From positions 62,001-126,000 of the forward strand of contig JAMPGL010000003.1 of NCBI GenBank assembly GCA_023663945.1: DNA of 64,000 bases. Reading direction: 5' to 3'. This DNA comes from Lachnospiraceae bacterium. Lineage in GTDB: Bacteria; Bacillota; Clostridia; Lachnospirales; Lachnospiraceae. The notes beneath the pieces were generated by a model. That model saw only the letters and a program-made list of their open reading frames with translations, was not told the DNA's origin and did no database searches. Shown piece by piece: positions 1 through 8,359 of this stretch. The translations under genes were made by a program, and so were the position numbers. How positions within the stretch are numbered: position 1 is the first letter of the stretch; every line of letters starts with the position of its first letter.

Positions 1-789
1 GTCCGGCTTAAAATGCATGGTCAGCATCTTGTTAATGTCGCCGCTTTTAAAAGTCGTCTCATCACAGTATATGTAATCTGCTCCTTTTTCATTGATTACC
101 TTGACATATTCATAGAGCGCGCTGGGATGAAGAATGTCATCATGATCGAAAAGACCGATATATTCTCCGGATGCCAGTGTAAGGCACTGGTTGGTGTTGC
201 CCGATATTCCCTCATTCTTTTCCAGCTTTTTGTATACAATCCGGTTCCCGCCGTCCTTCGCCTGATATTCCCGGACAATCCCTGCCACATCCGAATGCGC
301 CTCGTCGGAACCATCCGCCAGACACAGCTCCCAGTTCTCGTAAGTCTGCGCTGTAACCGATTCGATCATCTCCCGCAAAAATTCCTCCGCCGTATTATAG
401 AGCGGAACCAAAATACTAATCTTCACCATGCGGGGAAATTTTTGGGTGCGCTCTTTTGTCGCCTGTTCCGGCGAAGGAAAGCTCTGCGTGCCGTAGCGCG
501 CCATCGCCTGACGTTCAATCTTCTTATATTTAAGCTTTGCAATCACGCCCCGAAGGTTTCCACAATTTTTAAGCCGGGTTCTCTGACGCAGAAAAAAGTG
601 CATCCCCTTCCTAAGAGGCGACGACAATTTCCACAGAGGATTGTTTTTAATCCGGTTCAATTTAAAAGTGAGGTCGTCACACTTAGCTTCCAGGTCTGCA
701 ATGCGTCCTGCAAGGTTCGCATTCCGCAAGTGCTCCTTTTCATATGCCTCCCGGTAGTCCATTTCTGCTCCCAGCTCTCTTCCTTCCAT
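1..789 (-). CDS. Family-2 glycosyltransferase, N-terminal part (runs off the left edge)
   Basis: The reading frame opens at an ATG at 789 and stays open to base 1, so the C-terminus lies outside the window (263 codons visible). Residues 1-50 are charged and helical (coiled-coil-like). From about residue 120 a GT-A fold begins with MVKISILVPLYNTAEEF, then LFDHDDILHPSALYEY, where the DHDD acidic cluster is the likely metal/nucleotide-sugar site. The last visible residues, MHFKPD, match the FKPDWSPD motif of the next gene, so both belong to the same subfamily. It follows that gene after 22 bp, with a weak AAGGAAA ribosome site. The likely role is cytoplasmic assembly of a rhamnose-type surface polymer exported by the nearby ABC system; sugar and linkage cannot be read from the sequence. 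Confidence 0.85.
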   Translation of the reverse strand, partial: MEGRELGAEMDYREAYEKEHLRNANLAGRIADLEAKCDDLTFKLNRIKNNPLWKLSSPLRKGMHFFLRQRTRLKNCGNLRGVIAKLKYKKIERQAMARYGTQSFPSPEQATKERTQKFPRMVKISILVPLYNTAEEFLREMIESVTAQTYENWELCLADGSDEAHSDVAGIVREYQAKDGGNRIVYKKLEKNEGISGNTNQCLTLASGEYIGLFDHDDILHPSALYEYVKVINEKGADYIYCDETTFKSGDINKMLTMHFKPD

Positions 790-811
790 AATAACACCCG
801 TTTCCTTTTCG

Positions 812-2974
812 CTAATTTTTCACATCAAGCGTCCAATTGCTCCAATTTATCAGCTTTGTGCGTGAACACCTGTCTGAGGCAAGCATTCCAAACTGATAAT
901 TTCCGTTCGGTAATGCGTCCTGCCTAAGTTTCGCCGCAAATCCAGTTAAATCTACATTTAGCTGACCGTCCAAACTGTCTTTTATATCTTTTCGATATCT
1001 TTCATCCACAGAAATTTCAAAAATAACGCCATTTTTTTTGTTCTTTAAAAGCAGTTTTTTGGAATAGCATGCGTTATCTGAGCCAATTATGAAGGAATAT
1101 CCCTGAAAATAGTACCCTTTTTCCTCATTGCAGGAATCATTTTCCTTGCTTAAAGCACTCTTGGAGGCATCCACGCCGTACTTCCATTTATAAATATCCA
1201 TGGCACATTCCATCCCTACCACCAGACAGGAATCCTCTCTTGCCTGCGCCGAAAGCTTTCCCAGCGGCGCCGCCTCCGACCATGGCATGTCCAGCGTCAC
1301 CTGATAACGGCATGCGGGTGAGTAATCCGCTTCCAGCATATCCGTGGTAAGGTATGGATGATAAAAAGGGTCTCTTCCATATAACACCTGATGTCTTTCA
1401 TAGAGCAGATCCTTTTCCCGCTGAAGACGGAGCTGCTTTTCCTCCGATTCTCCATCCTTTCCCCGGCTTAGAGATTCATGATGATAAAGAACCACATCAT
1501 TTCTTACTATATTATAATATCCCTTCTCGTACAGGGTATAACACAAATCCACATCATTAAAGGCAACCGCCAATTCCTGACAAAATCCTCCTGCCTGCAA
1601 AAACACTTCCCGGCGGAGCAGAAGGCATGCCCCGGTCACTGCAAGCATATTGTGAACTCCGCGGTTCATTCCATAATAATGTACATCCTTATCGCTCAAA
1701 AACTGCAGCTTATGCGCCGGACCTACCCGGAGATTGGTGATTCCCGCATGTTGAATAATGTCCGAATCTGGATAAAGCAGTTTTGCTCCCACGGCTCCCG
1801 CATAGGGGAGCGCCGCCTTTTCCATCATCCGATCCAGCCAGTCCGCCTGTAGAATCTCCATATCGTCATTTAGAAATAATAAGAAATTCCCCTTCGCTTT
1901 CTCCGCGCCAAGATTGCACATTCTGGAAAAGTTAAATTCCATGGGCTGATATAGGTAGGTAAATTCTATTTCATTTTTATTGTTCTTTTTGAGATTATCC
2001 AGCTCCTTTTCTATTTTCTGACGGTTGTCCTCACTGCTCCCGTTATCCACCACAACTACCTCTGCTGGGCAGGATGTGTGTGTCCGTTCCAAGAAAGAGT
2101 GAATACAGCAGAACAGCACCTCCGGATTATCCTTGGAGGGAATGATAATGGAAACCAGCGTCGGCTCTTTCAAAATTGGATTGTCCGCTCCCAGGCCGCG
2201 CAAAGATTCCGGAAGCGTCAAATCCTTAATCTGTTCATAGCCCGGCTCCTTACTGTGAAACAAGACCTGACGGATGTGAAATACCGGAAGAGGATTTTCC
2301 CCTCCATGGTTTGAAAAGCCTCCGTGAATGCGGATCATGGAAAGCAAAACCTCGTAGAGTCTCAAGCGGATGTCATTAGTAGTCAAATTGTATGCCTTCC
2401 ATGCCTGTGCCAGCTCTTTTCGTCTCACCGCAATCAGACCGCCAAAATAAAAAGAGGATAAAAAGCGGTCGGGAGACCAGTCCGGCTTAAACCAGGGATT
2501 GCTTCTCTCTCCCTGTATCTGTACGTCTTCATCACCATAAATCAGGATTATATTTTCGTTTTGAGAAAAGGTTTTCTCGATCAAAGGCAGGGCAAATTTA
2601 CTAGCCTCTCCCTCATAAATGGTCAAAATTAAAGTCTCCGTGTTATTATTTTCGAGGACAGATTCCCAATTCTCCTCCAAAAATTTCAAGGAAATGACCA
2701 AAACACTCCCCTTTTTACCCCTTTCGACAGCCTCAAATCCCTGTGAATGATTTCCTTCATTTTCGCTCTTCTTTCCGCCAAATGGAAGATTTTGGAAATC
2801 ATTTGTCAGATTTTTCTTATCTTCTCCTAAAATGTCTGAGACAATTTCGAGTTTTTCCTCTTGTTGTCTAATCCATTTGTCATAGAAAATACGTTTATTT
2901 AGCACTTTTTTTCCGTATATGCGGTGCTGTCTTTGAATCAGCAGGTTTTTGAGATTTTTCTTGATAAATTTCAC
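812..2974 (-). CDS. Large family-2 glycosyltransferase with two GT-A-like halves
   Basis: The 720-residue product starts with GTG at 2974, supported by a GAGGGA ribosome site. The N-terminal half (residues about 90-240) looks like a partial GT-A unit, with YGDEDVQ (DED at 149-151) and NPWFKPDWSPDRFLSS. The second half is a full GT2 domain starting at residue 272 with TLVSIIIPSKDNPEV, followed by VVVVDNGSSEDN, LLFLNDDMEIL (NDD acidic motif) and GACLLLRREVFLQAGGF. The C-terminal about 150 residues resemble a beta-rich accessory domain. This architecture is common in rhamnan and other cell-wall polysaccharide clusters. It sits 20 bp after the methyltransferase-kinase gene in one transcription unit with the Wzm/Wzt exporter. 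The acceptor and sugar donor are unknown; dTDP-rhamnose is plausible because rfbC and rfbA lie upstream. Confidence 0.85.
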   Translation of the reverse strand: MKFIKKNLKNLLIQRQHRIYGKKVLNKRIFYDKWIRQQEEKLEIVSDILGEDKKNLTNDFQNLPFGGKKSENEGNHSQGFEAVERGKKGSVLVISLKFLEENWESVLENNNTETLILTIYEGEASKFALPLIEKTFSQNENIILIYGDEDVQIQGERSNPWFKPDWSPDRFLSSFYFGGLIAVRRKELAQAWKAYNLTTNDIRLRLYEVLLSMIRIHGGFSNHGGENPLPVFHIRQVLFHSKEPGYEQIKDLTLPESLRGLGADNPILKEPTLVSIIIPSKDNPEVLFCCIHSFLERTHTSCPAEVVVVDNGSSEDNRQKIEKELDNLKKNNKNEIEFTYLYQPMEFNFSRMCNLGAEKAKGNFLLFLNDDMEILQADWLDRMMEKAALPYAGAVGAKLLYPDSDIIQHAGITNLRVGPAHKLQFLSDKDVHYYGMNRGVHNMLAVTGACLLLRREVFLQAGGFCQELAVAFNDVDLCYTLYEKGYYNIVRNDVVLYHHESLSRGKDGESEEKQLRLQREKDLLYERHQVLYGRDPFYHPYLTTDMLEADYSPACRYQVTLDMPWSEAAPLGKLSAQAREDSCLVVGMECAMDIYKWKYGVDASKSALSKENDSCNEEKGYYFQGYSFIIGSDNACYSKKLLLKNKKNGVIFEISVDERYRKDIKDSLDGQLNVDLTGFAAKLRQDALPNGNYQFGMLASDRCSRTKLINWSNWTLDVKN

Positions 2975-2994
2975 ACGTTATCCCTCATTTAGCT

Positions 2995-5100
2995 CTAAAA
3001 GAATTTTTTCACGGCTCCCGCCATGTCCTGTGCCAGCTCTGCTGATACCGGCGAGACCTCCATCCGGGCAACTAATTTGTTCTCTCCGCGCATTAATTCT
3101 GCCGGAAGGTGAATGACCAGATTGGGGTCTGAGGCGGCAAACACGTAGCATCCGCTTTTAATCATCTTTCCGTTGGTCTCAAGAGTCTTCTTTTGAAGAG
3201 AGAGTTCCTTCCCGTTTAATGTGATCTGATGGATTTTTACCACACAGCTTCTGTCTGCCGGGTCAATGCGCAGATTACGCACATTCCCGTCCACCGGAAT
3301 CTCCGCTTCCAGATAATTTTCAGCCACATAAATGTCCGGCATATAAAAGGAGTCCTCCTCTTTAAATCCTTCGCCTCTGTCGTAGTAAATCTGTATTCTC
3401 TCGTCCAAAATCTTTTGCAGATGGCGCTCCATCAGCACCTTCGGATCCACGGAATAAGTCCCCATCTGGGCGCGCAGTTCGCCCATAGACTTCTGTTTTC
3501 CGGTTACCTGCTTCTGAAACTGTCTTTCTTTCTCCTGATAGTACTCTGCCTGATTCTGACTGACATTTAATTTGTTCAAAATTAAATCCAAATTTATTTT
3601 ATTTCTTTTTTCTTCCTCCAAAACATAGCAGTAAACCGCCCGAAATGCAATTTCTGACGTGGGAACCTGCCGCTCAACCGTCCATTCGTAGTCAATCACG
3701 GTCCACTTGTCTCCATCCACCAGAATATTTGCAAAAATCAGGTCATAATCCGCCGCTTCCTTCTCTTCCCCGTAAGAAATCAACTGCAAATAACGGTCAA
3801 ACAGACGATAAAACTCGTCCAAATCGTCCTTCATCAGACATTTGTCCAACAGTTCCTCCAAGGTCTCTCCCCGCTCGTAAGGAAATTCCGCATATGTCTC
3901 GTCCTCCGAAAGCCTGCACGGATTAATTGAAAGCCCGCTTCCCTCATAACGGTCACAGAGAAGCTTATAAAACCGCTCCATCTCCTTAATATGGAGCTGC
4001 GCTTCCTCATTCATGGGAACCTTCCGGATAACCTTTCCCTCCGGCGTATCCCAGATCTCGGTTCGAAGCTCATATTCCCGTGCCCGGTCATTGGAATACT
4101 TCACATAACTGATCTCCGGTGCTCTGCCAAGCACGGCAAGATAAGAGTTGGAAAACAAATCGAACGCCTGATCCTGTATAATCTCATCAAATACATACTT
4201 TTCATTAAAAAGCACCATCCGATCCCTGTCAAAGTTCCGCAGGTTGCTGGTCAGCTCCCCCTGGTTCGGAAGCCGTTTATCAGAGAAGAGTACCGTTGGA
4301 AACTTATAATCCGGATAGGGATAGTAAAAAGAGTAATCAGACACTCCGCAGGACTTAAAAATGCGTTCCAAGCCCTTTCGGGTAAAGGTTCTCGCACTGC
4401 CTCCGTCGGGATAGCCTTCCAGTCCGTCAAAATAAACTCCGGAATGATCCTCCTTGCATCCCGCCCAATACTTTAATCCAAATTTATTTTCTATGGCAAT
4501 GATGATTCTGCCATCCTTTTTCACATGTTTCATCATGATTTTAAGGAAATCCTCATAGGGCGTTTCGGTGTGAATATAGGATTGTCCGTATTCAAACACG
4601 CCGATCATGCAGATATAATCGTAATCATCCGCCAGCACAGGCTCAATATCGCTGAAATTTCCCACAAAAATCTCGATATTATCCCTGTCCTGATTCCTCC
4701 ATGCATTGATCTGGCTTCTTTTGGCGGACAGCTCTACGCAGGTGACCCTGCCTGCCTTTTGGGACAGCTTATCGGTGATTGCCCCGCATCCGGAGCCGAT
4801 TTCCAGCACCTTGTCGGCGGGCTGAATGGGAAGCCAGTCCACAATATTTCCCCGCAGGGAGGAAAGATGATACAAGACCGGCCAGCTCTTTTTCTGTTCA
4901 ATAACCGACGGATACTCCACCTTGGCGGAATCCCTGACAATTGCAAGAATTTCGTCCTCAATGGCTCCGTCGCTGTACAAGTCTTCTCCGGGATAAAACC
5001 GGTAATCAAGAGTCACCCTTCCGATTTCTCCGGGAAGCTTATTTAATAGTTCCTCCTCCGACAAATGAATGGGCTGAGGTCTTTTTCTTTCTTCGCTCAT
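2995..5100 (-). CDS. Methyltransferase fused to kinase-like domain (WbdD-like candidate)
   Basis: The 701-residue protein has a class I SAM-dependent methyltransferase at residues about 70-260: motif I is VLEIGSGCG (98-106), the strand-2 acidic end is VTCVELS (119-125), and VFEYG follows strand 4. Residues about 335-500 look like a small-molecule kinase lobe pair: an N-lobe lysine in GKVIRKVP (K359/K360), a catalytic-loop-like DLIFANILV (D453, N458) and a metal-binding VIDYEW (D470). A short helical segment (515-570) and a beta-rich tail (580-701) follow. In E. coli O9a, WbdD fuses a methyltransferase, a kinase and a coiled coil to cap O-antigen chains and set their length, and the cap is read by Wzt. 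The same gene order here, directly before a Wzt-like ATPase, suggests a chain terminator. This is inference; the kinase half is recognised by motif only. Confidence 0.7.
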   Translation of the reverse strand: MSEERKRPQPIHLSEEELLNKLPGEIGRVTLDYRFYPGEDLYSDGAIEDEILAIVRDSAKVEYPSVIEQKKSWPVLYHLSSLRGNIVDWLPIQPADKVLEIGSGCGAITDKLSQKAGRVTCVELSAKRSQINAWRNQDRDNIEIFVGNFSDIEPVLADDYDYICMIGVFEYGQSYIHTETPYEDFLKIMMKHVKKDGRIIIAIENKFGLKYWAGCKEDHSGVYFDGLEGYPDGGSARTFTRKGLERIFKSCGVSDYSFYYPYPDYKFPTVLFSDKRLPNQGELTSNLRNFDRDRMVLFNEKYVFDEIIQDQAFDLFSNSYLAVLGRAPEISYVKYSNDRAREYELRTEIWDTPEGKVIRKVPMNEEAQLHIKEMERFYKLLCDRYEGSGLSINPCRLSEDETYAEFPYERGETLEELLDKCLMKDDLDEFYRLFDRYLQLISYGEEKEAADYDLIFANILVDGDKWTVIDYEWTVERQVPTSEIAFRAVYCYVLEEEKRNKINLDLILNKLNVSQNQAEYYQEKERQFQKQVTGKQKSMGELRAQMGTYSVDPKVLMERHLQKILDERIQIYYDRGEGFKEEDSFYMPDIYVAENYLEAEIPVDGNVRNLRIDPADRSCVVKIHQITLNGKELSLQKKTLETNGKMIKSGCYVFAASDPNLVIHLPAELMRGENKLVARMEVSPVSAELAQDMAGAVKKFF

Positions 5101-5109
5101 AGCACTCCT

Positions 5110-6552
5110 TTAATCCGTCACCTGAATCGTCGAATTCATATCGTAATAACCTACGGTATCCTTATCGGAAATCACCGTGATATTCATCACGTCATACAGA
5201 CGATGATATACCTTAAAATCTTCCTTCTCATAACCGGTAACCCCAAGGGACAGCAGATATTCCCCGCCCTGAAGATCCAGCTTTTGGGTAAAAGTAATTT
5301 TTTTGACGCTTCCCGCCGATACCGGCTCCAAAAACGCCTTTTCCACCATGGTATTGGTGCCGGTTATCTCCACGCCCTTAATGTTTTTGATGGTAAAAGC
5401 AAAAATTGGGGCATGAATATCCTGAAAAAAGCGCACCGTCATATGCACACTACAGCTCTGCCCTTTGATGATTGCCCCGGTTCTGCGCCCTGCCTCATCG
5501 GTAATATCGTACTCTTCTATCACTGCTTCCTTGGTTCCGTATTCCAAAAGCTCCGGATTGACCGTCATATCTGCGCCCGAATCTTCCCTTCCGGCGTCCG
5601 TTCCGCGCAAGGTGCTCTCTCCCGTCTTTGACAATTCTTTTGCCGAACTGGTTTCCCCTTCCTTTGACAAAGCTTTGACGGAATCGATTTCTCCAACCCT
5701 TGACGAAGCTTTGGCGGATCTGGTTTTTCCCGCTCTTGACGAAGCTTTGGCAGCTTCCGCAATTTTTCCATCGGAGAGAAGTTCATGCCCGTCCTCCGCA
5801 GGCAGAGGATACTGCCCTACCAGCACCTGCTTATAGGCATCAATCATTTCTTTGGGAGAGCCCTCCCCCAATTTAACCCCCTGATTTAGCAGAACCACCC
5901 TGTCGCAGTATTTGCTGATACTGCTGAGGTCATGACTGACAAACAAGATGGTCTTTCCCATCTTTTTAAATTCCTCAAACTTGTGATAGCACTTTGCCTG
6001 AAAAAATACATCTCCCACGGAGAGGGCCTCATCCACAATGAGAATCTCCGGGTCAATATTGATTGCCACGGCAAAAGCAAGACGCACAAACATTCCGCTG
6101 GAATAAGTCTTGACCGGCTGATTCACGTAATCGCCAATATCTGCAAAGCTTAAAATATCCTCCATCCTTGCATCGATTTCCTTTTTGGTGAATCCAATCA
6201 TAGTGCCGTTTAAATAAATATTTTCAATTCCGTTGTATTCCATATTAAAACCGGCGCCCAGCTCCAAAAGCGCCGAAATTCTGCCATTGACCGCCACTTC
6301 GCCTGCGGTGGGATTCAGCACTCCCGTGATAATCTTTAAGATGGTTGACTTTCCGGAACCGTTGGTTCCGATGATTCCCACGGTCTCACCCTGACGGACG
6401 GTTAAATCCACGCCCTTTAGGGCATAGTGCTCCTTATACTTCTTTTTGCGGGAAAGCCCCAAAGCCTCTTTCAGGCGGTCTGACGGCTTATCATAGAGCT
6501 TATACGCTTTTTCTACTCCCTTTACCTGTATGGCAATCGTTTCCTTTTCCAT
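5110..6552 (-). CDS. wzt: Polysaccharide ABC exporter ATPase with glycan-recognition tail (Wzt-like)
   Basis: The ATPase is 480 residues. Walker A is GTNGSGKST (62-70), the signature is YSSGMFVRLAFA (150-161), Walker B is ILIVDEALS (170-178) and the switch histidine lies in FVSHDLS (204-210). This is the ABC-2 teichoic acid/O-antigen exporter type. After residue 330 comes a beta-rich domain of the Wzt C-terminal family, which in O9a-type systems binds the modified non-reducing end of the polymer. The linker (268-313) is a run of 12-residue repeats of the type KASSRAGKTRSA, unusual for the family. The gene is 9 bp from the methyltransferase-kinase and 62 bp from the permease. It probably drives export of the finished undecaprenyl-linked glycan across the membrane. 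Confidence 0.9.
   Translation of the reverse strand: MEKETIAIQVKGVEKAYKLYDKPSDRLKEALGLSRKKKYKEHYALKGVDLTVRQGETVGIIGTNGSGKSTILKIITGVLNPTAGEVAVNGRISALLELGAGFNMEYNGIENIYLNGTMIGFTKKEIDARMEDILSFADIGDYVNQPVKTYSSGMFVRLAFAVAINIDPEILIVDEALSVGDVFFQAKCYHKFEEFKKMGKTILFVSHDLSSISKYCDRVVLLNQGVKLGEGSPKEMIDAYKQVLVGQYPLPAEDGHELLSDGKIAEAAKASSRAGKTRSAKASSRVGEIDSVKALSKEGETSSAKELSKTGESTLRGTDAGREDSGADMTVNPELLEYGTKEAVIEEYDITDEAGRRTGAIIKGQSCSVHMTVRFFQDIHAPIFAFTIKNIKGVEITGTNTMVEKAFLEPVSAGSVKKITFTQKLDLQGGEYLLSLGVTGYEKEDFKVYHRLYDVMNITVISDKDTVGYYDMNSTIQVTD
5614..5751 (-). repeat. 36-bp in-frame repeats in the wzt linker
   Basis: About four imperfect 36-bp units encode 12-residue blocks (KASSRAGKTRSA, KASSRVGEIDSV, KALSKEGETSSA, KELSKTGES) between the ATPase and the C-terminal domain. 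Because the period is a multiple of three, copy-number change would keep the frame. Confidence 0.75.
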
Positions 6553-6571
6553 GCTGCCTCTCCCAAAGATA

Positions 6572-6591
6572 CCGGCTTTTGCAAGAGCCGG
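6572..6591 (-). other. Hairpin between the permease and ATPase genes
   Basis: CCGGCT and AGCCGG arms with an 8-base partly pairing loop lie in the 62-bp gap between the wzm and wzt genes. No T-run follows, so it is more likely an mRNA stability or processing hairpin than a terminator. Confidence 0.4.
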
Positions 6592-6614
6592 AAAGTATAA
6601 TTTGCTAGTCGTTC

Positions 6615-7646
6615 CTATAATACATCGGCAAAATGCACCTTCAGCCTCTTAAAAATCAGAGAACCCACGCAGAACAGCGTCACCGTAAAAATCCAAAAAT
6701 AGGTGGATGAGTAGAAATGTTCAAAGAACCACTCATTACCATAGATTGCATTCCGATATCCATTCACAATATATACCAGAGGATTCAGCTTAAAGAGCGT
6801 GATCATCTGATCATTGTTCAGCATTCCAATATCCCACAAAATCGGAGTCGCCCACATCCCTACCTGTAGACCGATATTGATAATCTGAGCTAAATCCCTG
6901 AAAAACACCACAACCGCACAGGTACAGTAACTCATTGCAAGCACCAGCACAAACATGCAGATGCTGTAATAAACTACCTGAATCGTATAAATCGTCGGAT
7001 AATAGCCGTAAACAGCCGCCACCACTAGAAGCACCGCCACAAAGAACAGATGAATAAACGTAGCCGCGATCAGCTTAATAATCGGAAGAATGCTGATGTT
7101 AAAGACCACTTTCTTTACCAGATAACTGTACTCAAGCAAAGCATTGGTTCCGTTTGTGATTGCCTCCGAAAAGAAAAACCAGGGCACAAGTCCCGCCGTA
7201 AGGTATAACACATAGGGAACTTCCACCCCGCTTGCCAACAGCTGGGATCTGGTCTGAAATACGCGGTCAAATACAATATAATACATCACAACCGTGACCA
7301 CCGGCTGTACCAGTGCCCACAAAAAGCCCAGATAAGACCCTGCATACCGCTTTTTAAAATCATTTTTGGCTAATTTCCAGATTAATTCCCGGCTTTGAAA
7401 AAGTTCCTTAGGAATAATAAACATCCGGTCATAATAAACGCCGAAAATAATACATGCCAGCGCAAGCAGCGCACAGGCACAGTACTTCTTCAAGTCCTCT
7501 GTCCTCTGATCCGGTGCAAGCGGATTATGATGCGTCAGCACAACAATCGCAACAAGGATACAGATTCCGTAAAATATTCCGATTCCCACCGGCTTTGGAA
7601 GCGGTTTCATGCCGCGCCGCTTCTTCTCGCTTTTTTTATCCTTCAT
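6615..7646 (-). CDS. wzm: Polysaccharide ABC-2 exporter permease (Wzm-like)
   Basis: The product is a 343-residue membrane protein from the ATG at 7646 (MKDKKSEKKRRGM). A longer open frame reaches 7772 but would overlap rfbC by over 120 bp and has no supporting ribosome site, so I use the start 1 bp after the rfbC stop, with GGAAG upstream. Two extra helices near the N-terminus precede the typical ABC-2 core, RELIWKLAKNDFKKRYAGSYLG, LGFLWALVQPVV and later hydrophobic segments, ending in WIFTVTLFCVGSLIFKRLK. It forms the channel with the Wzt-like ATPase next to it and should carry the lipid-linked polymer to the outer face of the membrane. The N-terminal two-helix extension is longer than in standard Wzm. 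Confidence 0.88.
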   Translation of the reverse strand: MKDKKSEKKRRGMKPLPKPVGIGIFYGICILVAIVVLTHHNPLAPDQRTEDLKKYCACALLALACIIFGVYYDRMFIIPKELFQSRELIWKLAKNDFKKRYAGSYLGFLWALVQPVVTVVMYYIVFDRVFQTRSQLLASGVEVPYVLYLTAGLVPWFFFSEAITNGTNALLEYSYLVKKVVFNISILPIIKLIAATFIHLFFVAVLLVVAAVYGYYPTIYTIQVVYYSICMFVLVLAMSYCTCAVVVFFRDLAQIINIGLQVGMWATPILWDIGMLNNDQMITLFKLNPLVYIVNGYRNAIYGNEWFFEHFYSSTYFWIFTVTLFCVGSLIFKRLKVHFADVL

Positions 7647-7647
7647 A

Positions 7648-8217
7648 CTATTTATCCATCTTCCTGCTTTCGGTGTATTCCTTAATGCCGCCCCACTTCT
7701 TATCCTTGTCGGACATGATAAGCTCCTGTCCCGGCAAAAGCGGCCATGCAACGCCAATATCCGGATCGTCATATTTTAATCCGCCCTCATCGTTCGGATG
7801 ATAAAAATCGGTGCACTTATAGGCAAACTCCGCATAATCAGATAATACCAGAAATCCGTGGGCAAAATTCTTCGGGATGAAGAACTGCTTTTTATTCTCC
7901 GCAGATAAAACCACTCCATGCCACTTTCCGTAAGTGGCGGAACCGGGTCTTAAATCTACCGCCACGTCAAACACTTCCCCTGCAATCACACGCACCAGCT
8001 TGTCCTGCGGATAATTAATCTGGAAATGCAATCCCCGCAATACATTCTTTACGGAGGAAGATTGATTATCCTGAACAAAAATCTGGCCGATTCCCGCTTC
8101 CTTATAATCATTATAGTTGTAAGTTTCCACAAAATAACCCCTTGCGTCCCCAAATACGGCAGGAGTGATAATCTTTAACCCCTCTATCTCACATGTCTCC
8201 ACTGTTATCTTTCCCAT
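7648..8217 (-). CDS. rfbC: dTDP-4-dehydrorhamnose 3,5-epimerase
   Basis: The enzyme is 189 residues from MGKITVETCEIEGL, with the ribosome site AGGAGCAGG just upstream. An in-frame extension to 8316 is only translated repeat DNA and is not accepted. The RmlC cupin signature is complete: FGDARGYFVETYN, VLRGLHFQ (active-site His64), the VFDVAVDLRPGS strand, FFIPKNFAHGFLVLSD and YKCTDFYHPNDE with the active-site tyrosine region. It converts dTDP-4-keto-6-deoxyglucose to the rhamnose-configured keto sugar, the third step of dTDP-L-rhamnose synthesis. It lies between rfbA (142 bp upstream) and the exporter permease (1 bp downstream), so donor synthesis and export are transcribed together. Confidence 0.95.
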   Translation of the reverse strand: MGKITVETCEIEGLKIITPAVFGDARGYFVETYNYNDYKEAGIGQIFVQDNQSSSVKNVLRGLHFQINYPQDKLVRVIAGEVFDVAVDLRPGSATYGKWHGVVLSAENKKQFFIPKNFAHGFLVLSDYAEFAYKCTDFYHPNDEGGLKYDDPDIGVAWPLLPGQELIMSDKDKKWGGIKEYTESRKMDK

Positions 8218-8253
8218 TTCATACCTGCTCCTTTTCTTCTGATACTGTTCCCA

Positions 8254-8310
8254 CTTTCGCAGACTCTCTCTTCTATTGATGCCTGCATGCTTTCGCAGAC
8301 TCTCTCTTCT
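8254..8310. repeat. 36-bp direct repeat between rfbA and rfbC
   Basis: CTTTCGCAGACTCTCTCTTC plus one more T occurs at 8254-8274 and 8290-8310, period 36, with a degenerate third copy near 8326-8346. It fills most of the 142-bp gap between rfbA and rfbC. No terminator-like T-run is present. Confidence 0.7.
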
Positions 8311-8359
8311 ACTCATGTCGGCATGCTTTGCAAACCTTTCCTTCTCTCCTGATGTCCGC

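Noticed and set aside
13-927. Plus-strand open frame of about 300 codons at the left edge
   Set aside because: It lies opposite clear glycosyltransferase coding sequence on the minus strand; its peptide shows no domain and the minus frame has GT2 motifs.
7647-7772. Longer N-terminus for the Wzm-like permease
   Set aside because: Would overlap rfbC by 125 bp and lacks a ribosome site; the peptide is translated rfbC 3-prime sequence in another frame.
8218-8316. Longer N-terminus for rfbC
   Set aside because: Encodes RRESLRK repeats from the intergenic direct repeats; the MGKITVE start has a good ribosome site and fits RmlC.
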